Part shown: piece after piece, positions 60,301 through 64,000 of the stretch | How the letters are laid out: the number at the start of each line of letters is the position of its first letter | How positions within the stretch are numbered: the first letter of the stretch is position 1 | Origin: Chimonanthus salicifolius | Taxonomy: Eukaryota > Streptophyta > Magnoliopsida > Laurales > Calycanthaceae | Length of the DNA: 64,000 nucleotides | Direction of reading: 5' to 3' | NCBI GenBank assembly: GCA_013350335.1 | Contig: CM023534.1 | Span: 6,973,542 to 7,037,541 of the forward strand | Position numbers and translations under genes: made by a program | The notes under the pieces: model-generated | What the model was told of the DNA's origin: nothing | Database searches by the model: none | The model's input: the letters and a program-made list of their open reading frames with translations, nothing else

Positions 60301-61871
60301 GTAGCCCTTCATTGAGGCTGCCAGGATTTGAACCCAAGACCTCAATCCTGAGGTCCTGTGCCCAGACCACTGGGCCAACCCCTTGGGGTTAAATAGGTGA
60401 CTTTTTGAAGGAAAAGGAACTTTGTGATTCTGTGTTTAGGAGAATTAAGGTGAGTTGGTTGATTGTGTGTTTTGGAGTAGAATTTGTATGGGGGCTGTTT
60501 ATGCTGCATTTACTCAGACCAGAAGTTGATGACAGCAGTTTTTTTTTTTTGTAAATGAAACTAATATGATCGTCGATTAACTTTTGTGCTTTTTTTAATT
60601 GGCACCAACCATTGATATTAATACTGATGAGAGACAAGTAGGGACGATGGGGTTAGAAGGCAATGAACTACATGACAGACATACATGGGATTGACATAAG
60701 ACAAAATATATCTGCCATGAAAACATAATGGTGATCATCCCTTTTTAGATCCCCAAACACTTTTGAGTTCCAGTCATGTCTCCTGAACATCCTGCTAACT
60801 CCTTAGATGATACTGCCCACTGGAAAAGGTGAATCAGTTGCTCTTCTGATCAGAGAAGCCCTTGAGGTTGCCTTGTCTTGAAAAATCCTCTTAACTTTCA
60901 TGCTTTTTTGGGCTGACTGGATTGGACCTCTTATATTTCTAAATAAAGATTTGAATTTTTAGTATTTCAAGATCTAATTGAGTCTTTGAGTTCAAACATT
61001 AAGTTGAATTGGATGGGTTTATGAACCACGGTCCATAGAATATGGATTTAGGAAATGAGTGGTGGGAGCCCACCTAAGCTTTTCACCATGGAGGTTTTCT
61101 AGGAAACCTTACAATGATAATCAAATCAAAGTAGGACCTTCTTTCACAAGCTTTTTCAGCAGCACTGTTCATTTCTCCAAAGGGTGCTGAATCAAATGAC
61201 GACGTAACAATTTTGCTCTAGAATGGGGCTGTCAGCTTTTGGATCAGATGATTGCACTACTGATTAGTGCCTCAGATAAGATACAACCTGAAGTGGAAAG
61301 ATCAAGAAATAAGCGTGCTGATAAGAATCTCTACGTTTTAGATAGCACAAAGAACTACTTATTTGCTGCTTCTGAGTGTCTATTGCTACTAATGTATCAA
61401 TGGAGTTCGCAGTTCACTTAAAGTGTGTCGTTTTTCACTTCTTGGAGCATTTGGATGTGCCTCAAATTGTAACATCAAATATTTTATCAGAATGGATAGT
61501 GCTGAACATGCATTTGAATCGGGGAAATTGCATTGTGTGCCAGGTAGATATCCTACTTTTCTGTTCAAAATTCAAATGAATGTGGACAATTGATGATGAT
61601 AGCTAGTGATGGGTGGCAGAGGCACAAGAACGTTTCTCCAAATATATTTTCTCTAATTTCATCCGAACGGCATAACTGGTAGCAGACCATTTTTACCATT
61701 TTTTAATGATCTTTAGCTATTTGTTATGTTTCAAAATGCGTCACTGATGTTTGTCTAAGTATTTGTTGTTTTTTCTCTAATTGTGCTTTCAGGTGCAAGT
61801 ATTGTTTCTGCTACCATTGTGGAGGTAAGATGGAAGAACCATACCATTTCTGCACAAGATGTAGGCGCTGA
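53348..61871 (+). CDS. RBR-type E3 ubiquitin ligase (RING1-IBR-RING2), two exons
   Basis: RBR ligases take ubiquitin from an E2 onto a RING2 cysteine and then pass it to substrate. Exons 53348-54243 and 61793-61871 join in frame (GT-AG) into 324 residues. Residues 1-115 are acidic, low-complexity. RING1 starts at Cys117 (CKICMEAKEPTEVF), with CLHVFCSDC and RCPESHC; the IBR (about 190-255) has YCPFKDCSG and CPHCRRLFCARCKVPWH; RING2 runs from Cys280 (CPKCGFYVDRVDGC) with the expected catalytic Cys293 and then CRCKYCFCYHCGG, which needs exon 2. The end HFCTRCRR is typical of plant RBR proteins. The intron (7549 bp) splits RING2 between zinc-binding residues; exon 1 alone lacks the last ones, so splicing is essential for activity. 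The donor is followed within 7 nt by a CT tract. The intron holds tandem repeats, a probable solo LTR and SINEs. Substrate unknown. Confidence 0.9.
54250..54295 (+). repeat. (CT)n microsatellite at the donor of the RBR intron
   Basis: About 45 bases of alternating T and C beginning at intron position +7 (GTTGGTT then TCTCTC). The frame of exon 1 stays open through it, reading as a Ser-Leu repeat. Confidence 0.95.
55035..55742. repeat. Three tandem copies of a 236-bp unit in the RBR intron
   Basis: Copies at 55035-55270, 55271-55506 and 55507-55742 have an exact 236-bp period and differ at only a few positions. Each contains GGTTATCATTTGTTTTCAAA, GGAACATTGCAGAAAACAAC and GAACAAGATGAAGA. High similarity points to recent amplification. 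No frame is open through all three. Confidence 0.95.
55955..56947. mobile_element. Probable solo LTR (about 993 bp), likely minus orientation
   Basis: The plus strand starts TGTTATTGGGAATATAAG and ends GCTATACCCAACA, giving TGTT...AACA termini with inverted TTGGG/CCCAA. The interior has features common in plant LTRs (CCTACGTCCACGGAG near 56050) and no coding sequence. The flanking pentamers GTCAT and ATTAT do not match, so the target duplication is decayed or the ends are slightly off. Confidence 0.5.
57201..57412. repeat. 106-bp tandem duplication in the RBR intron
   Basis: 57201-57306 is repeated at 57307-57412 with a handful of substitutions; both contain TTAGCACTTTGAGAAGGGTA and GGAAGCTAACTTG. 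Confidence 0.92.
58394..58412. repeat. (ATG)n microsatellite
   Basis: Six ATG units followed by TGATGAC, in the RBR intron. Confidence 0.9.
58961..59199 (+). mobile_element. SINE-like element in the RBR intron
   Basis: A-box-like TTAATGGTGGTGCAATG at the start, a B-box-like GGTTTCGAGTTCAAGTC about 55 bases on, and a 9-nt poly-A at 59191-59199. The layout fits a tRNA-derived SINE of another family than those at 11764 and 60179. I do not recognise the family. Confidence 0.45.
60179..60390 (-). mobile_element. Au-like SINE in the RBR intron
   Basis: On the minus strand: GGGGTTGGCCCAGTGGTCTG (A-box region), GGGTTCAAATCCTGG (B box), then a body with GGTGTGTATGTCTGTG and CCCGAAGGATTAGTCAAG and a poly-A end (poly-T at 60179-60189). 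It is the best-preserved copy of this family in the window; others are at 32241-32453, 44266-44385 and 1823-1902. Confidence 0.65.
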
Positions 61872-62769
61872 TTAGAACTATAGAATGAAAGTCATTGCAA
61901 TTGATGCAGAGCTATTCAGTTGTAGAGACGAATTATGAAAGAAGTCATTGCTATGATATTGGGTATAGAAACTTTCGTTTTATGTACAGAACCTCATTTT
62001 ACACATTTTGCTTCCGAGTAGCAGTGGCACAGTTTTAAAACACAATATGTAGCTCTTAAGTTAATTAGTGGCATCGGCAGTCGCTGTTACTGCTTCAAAG
62101 TTCTTTTACTATCACTGTATAGCCCTTCCATCTGTGTGTGCATGGAAACCCAAAGATGAAACTTGTGTATGTACAAGAAAATTAAATCACTGATAAGACT
62201 TTATATGAATGTCTGTCTAGAGCAACAAGTTTTTTTCAATATGAATGGTTCTTTATATTTTTCTTTCACTGATGACTGCTGAAACATGCTTGTATTGCTT
62301 TCTCCAAGAATCATTGCATTGGCTGGTAAATCAATTTTCCTGGTTTCCATCTTTCTCATGCTTTTCTTCAGTTTAATTATCATGAATGTGGTAAGGAAGT
62401 ACTGTGGTACTAAATGACCAAATAGTTTACCTTCTCCAATGAAGGCTCTGTTAAGAGAACTAAATACAAAATAAAAATGTATGTGATATACTGATATATG
62501 AGAACTAAATTATCTTGCACATGGATATTCAAGAGCTCCCATTCTGGGGACACAATTAAGTTGCGAGATATATATTGATGAAAACATGATTCATGGATGA
62601 GGTATAATTACTGAGACCATTGACTCAAGCACATGCAGTGGATACTATTGATGCATAGGGTTATGGTATGAATTGATATCAATATTTGGGACTGAAAAAT
62701 TAGTTGATATTTTAGTGATGTCAGTTGCTTCAGCTGATATATAATTTTTAGTTAAAAATAAAATATTTT

Positions 62770-62875
62770 GGATTTTTTTTTTAATTTACGTGTGGGAAAC
62801 CGCGGCATACCCAGCATAAAACCCCTACGGGTGAGCTCAGTACTCCTAGGGCACACCAAAGTTAGGTTGGAACCA
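62770..62875 (-). mobile_element. 5'-truncated SINE, same family as 11764-11925
   Basis: Shares the AATTTAYGTGTGG, GGRATAC/GGCATACC, TAAAACYCC and GGGCACACCAAAGTTAG blocks with the copy at 11764-11925 in the same order and has poly-T (poly-A on the minus strand) at its low-coordinate end. The A-box half is missing. Confidence 0.5.
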
Positions 62876-62990
62876 TGAATTTGAAAATGAGCCAAAATAT
62901 CGTCCAAAATGGATTGGAATTTTTGAATTTTGGCCCAGATGTTGGTTTGTCATGATATTCAATTCTAAATATTAGATTTCAATTAATCCG

Positions 62991-63159
62991 TATGGGTAGC
63001 TCAGTTTGTCTAAACTTCTAAGATTAAATTAGAGGTCTTGGATTCGTCTCTTCTCTGAGTTGCTTGATATAGTTTTGTGTATTTATGGGATTAGTTTCAC
63101 CTTCAACTTCAACGTAGTTGAAGTAGGATGAGAATGCTATAATTATTAAAAAAAAAAAA
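62991..63159 (+). mobile_element. tRNA-derived SINE
   Basis: Head GGGTAGCTCAGTTTGTC looks like a tRNA A box (TAGCTCAGTTNG), followed by GGTCTTGGATTCGTCTC, a weakened B box, a body with ATGGGATTAGTTTCACCTTC, and poly-A at about 63149-63159. The acceptor stem is not formed, so it is a SINE and not a tRNA gene. Confidence 0.5.
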
Positions 63160-64000
63160 TCAATTGTCGCTAAAAATGTTAGATTTCTCAAAATTCAATT
63201 TTATTTTGAGTGGGAGGACAGATTGGTTTATATATATATAGACTAAAAGGGTTAAAAAATTGTTGGGCTTAAAGTTTATTGGCTTCTTCTTGTAAGAGCC
63301 TGAGCCCAGGAATAGCTCTATGCATTTAGGAATTCTGTATCTTTATCATGATTGAGAGAAAACTCATACATATTTGCCATGGTGGACAAGTGGGCATCCA
63401 CAAAGCTATATTGTTGCGGATGTGGCAAATGGCGTAGTGCCACCTAAGCGTTATCACGTGCACATGTCTTACTTGTGGAGACCCAACTAATCTTGCCCAG
63501 TTGGTTTAAGAAAATATGATTACTTATTACCTTGATTACAATTAATTTATATATAAGTAAATGTCAGAAACGTACTACCCCAACCTTGTTCAGTCTGAAG
63601 ACCACAAATAATAATAATAGTAAATTAGTAATGTAGTAAGTAATATTATAATATTATACCACGTGAAGGTTTGTCTCATTACCTCCTTGTGAGGGTCACA
63701 GCTTGAGTTCATATCCAAGATAGGATATGGCCCACCACCCATAAACAAACTAAAGAAAAACTGGGCCCCACGAATATGGGCTCGCAGCAACCTATCTTGA
63801 TTCCACACGCTTTTAAGTCCGTAGCCCGTGTGGTCCACATACCCAAATTGAGTCGACAGCTAAGAGGCTTCTCACCGCCAAAGTCGTCACTCCATGCGCA
63901 GCAAAACTCAAATGGGCCTCACTTCCCACCCTACTTACACCTTCTACTCCTGATACCTTTCTGTCATGTGAATTGAATTCTTACTCACTTCAACCCATTT

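Larger units (their letters stand above)
61872..64000. other. Gene-free right end
   Basis: Begins with the RBR 3' untranslated region (no clean AATAAA seen). Two SINE copies lie at 62770-62875 and 62991-63159. Loose TGATAT/GCTGATAT motifs at 62660-62760 may belong to the ATCGGCCGAT repeat family. From 63170 to the end I see nothing supportable; a gene starting beyond the right edge cannot be judged. Confidence 0.55.

Overview
This is a stretch of flowering-plant nuclear DNA. It is AT-rich, its protein genes are split by GT-AG introns (apart from two intronless genes of families that usually lack introns), the genes are widely spaced, and the gaps and larger introns are full of transposable-element debris (SINEs, solo LTRs, a LINE tail, a MITE). 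The proteins are plant-specific or have plant-type forms: a SAUR, a CrRLK1L receptor kinase, a plant sucrose synthase and a plant RBR ligase. I cannot place the species from sequence alone.

Layout. 1-5.2 kb: no gene seen; SINE fragment and low-complexity DNA. 5.26-5.58 kb: 3' tail of a LINE (minus). 5.98-6.37 kb: intronless SAUR76-78-type gene (minus). 6.4-17 kb: gene-free, with a 286-bp MITE carrying its own minisatellite and two SINEs of one family. 17.03-22.55 kb: five-exon gene for cytosolic ribosomal protein SA (uS2), minus, with telo-boxes and a TATA box. 22.6-25.8 kb: no recognised gene; a GC-rich unidentified island and a perfect 20-bp-stem hairpin. 26.35-34.47 kb: fifteen-exon sucrose synthase gene whose exon 8 carries a 10-bp frameshifting deletion and whose intron 2 has a duplicated 3' splice site. 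36.94-43.84 kb: five-exon gene for ribosomal protein L18 (eL18), with a candidate C/D snoRNA in intron 2 and a solo LTR with perfect target-site duplication in intron 3. 47.6-50.19 kb: intronless ANXUR/FERONIA-type receptor kinase. 53.35-61.87 kb: two-exon RBR E3 ubiquitin ligase split inside RING2 by a 7.5-kb intron holding tandem repeats, a probable solo LTR and SINEs. 61.9-64 kb: no gene; two SINEs.

The genes do not form an operon or an obvious pathway. Two are cytosolic ribosomal protein genes and share telo-box leader elements, so they are probably co-regulated with other translation genes. SAUR, ANXUR-type kinase and sucrose synthase all touch cell expansion, wall integrity or carbon supply, but their closeness here looks incidental.

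The points most worth checking are the sucrose synthase frameshift, the duplicated splice acceptor in the same gene, the habit of CT/GA microsatellites to lie just inside 5' splice sites, the candidate intronic snoRNA, and the repeat family built from the palindrome ATCGGCCGAT. I found no convincing new multi-gene system.
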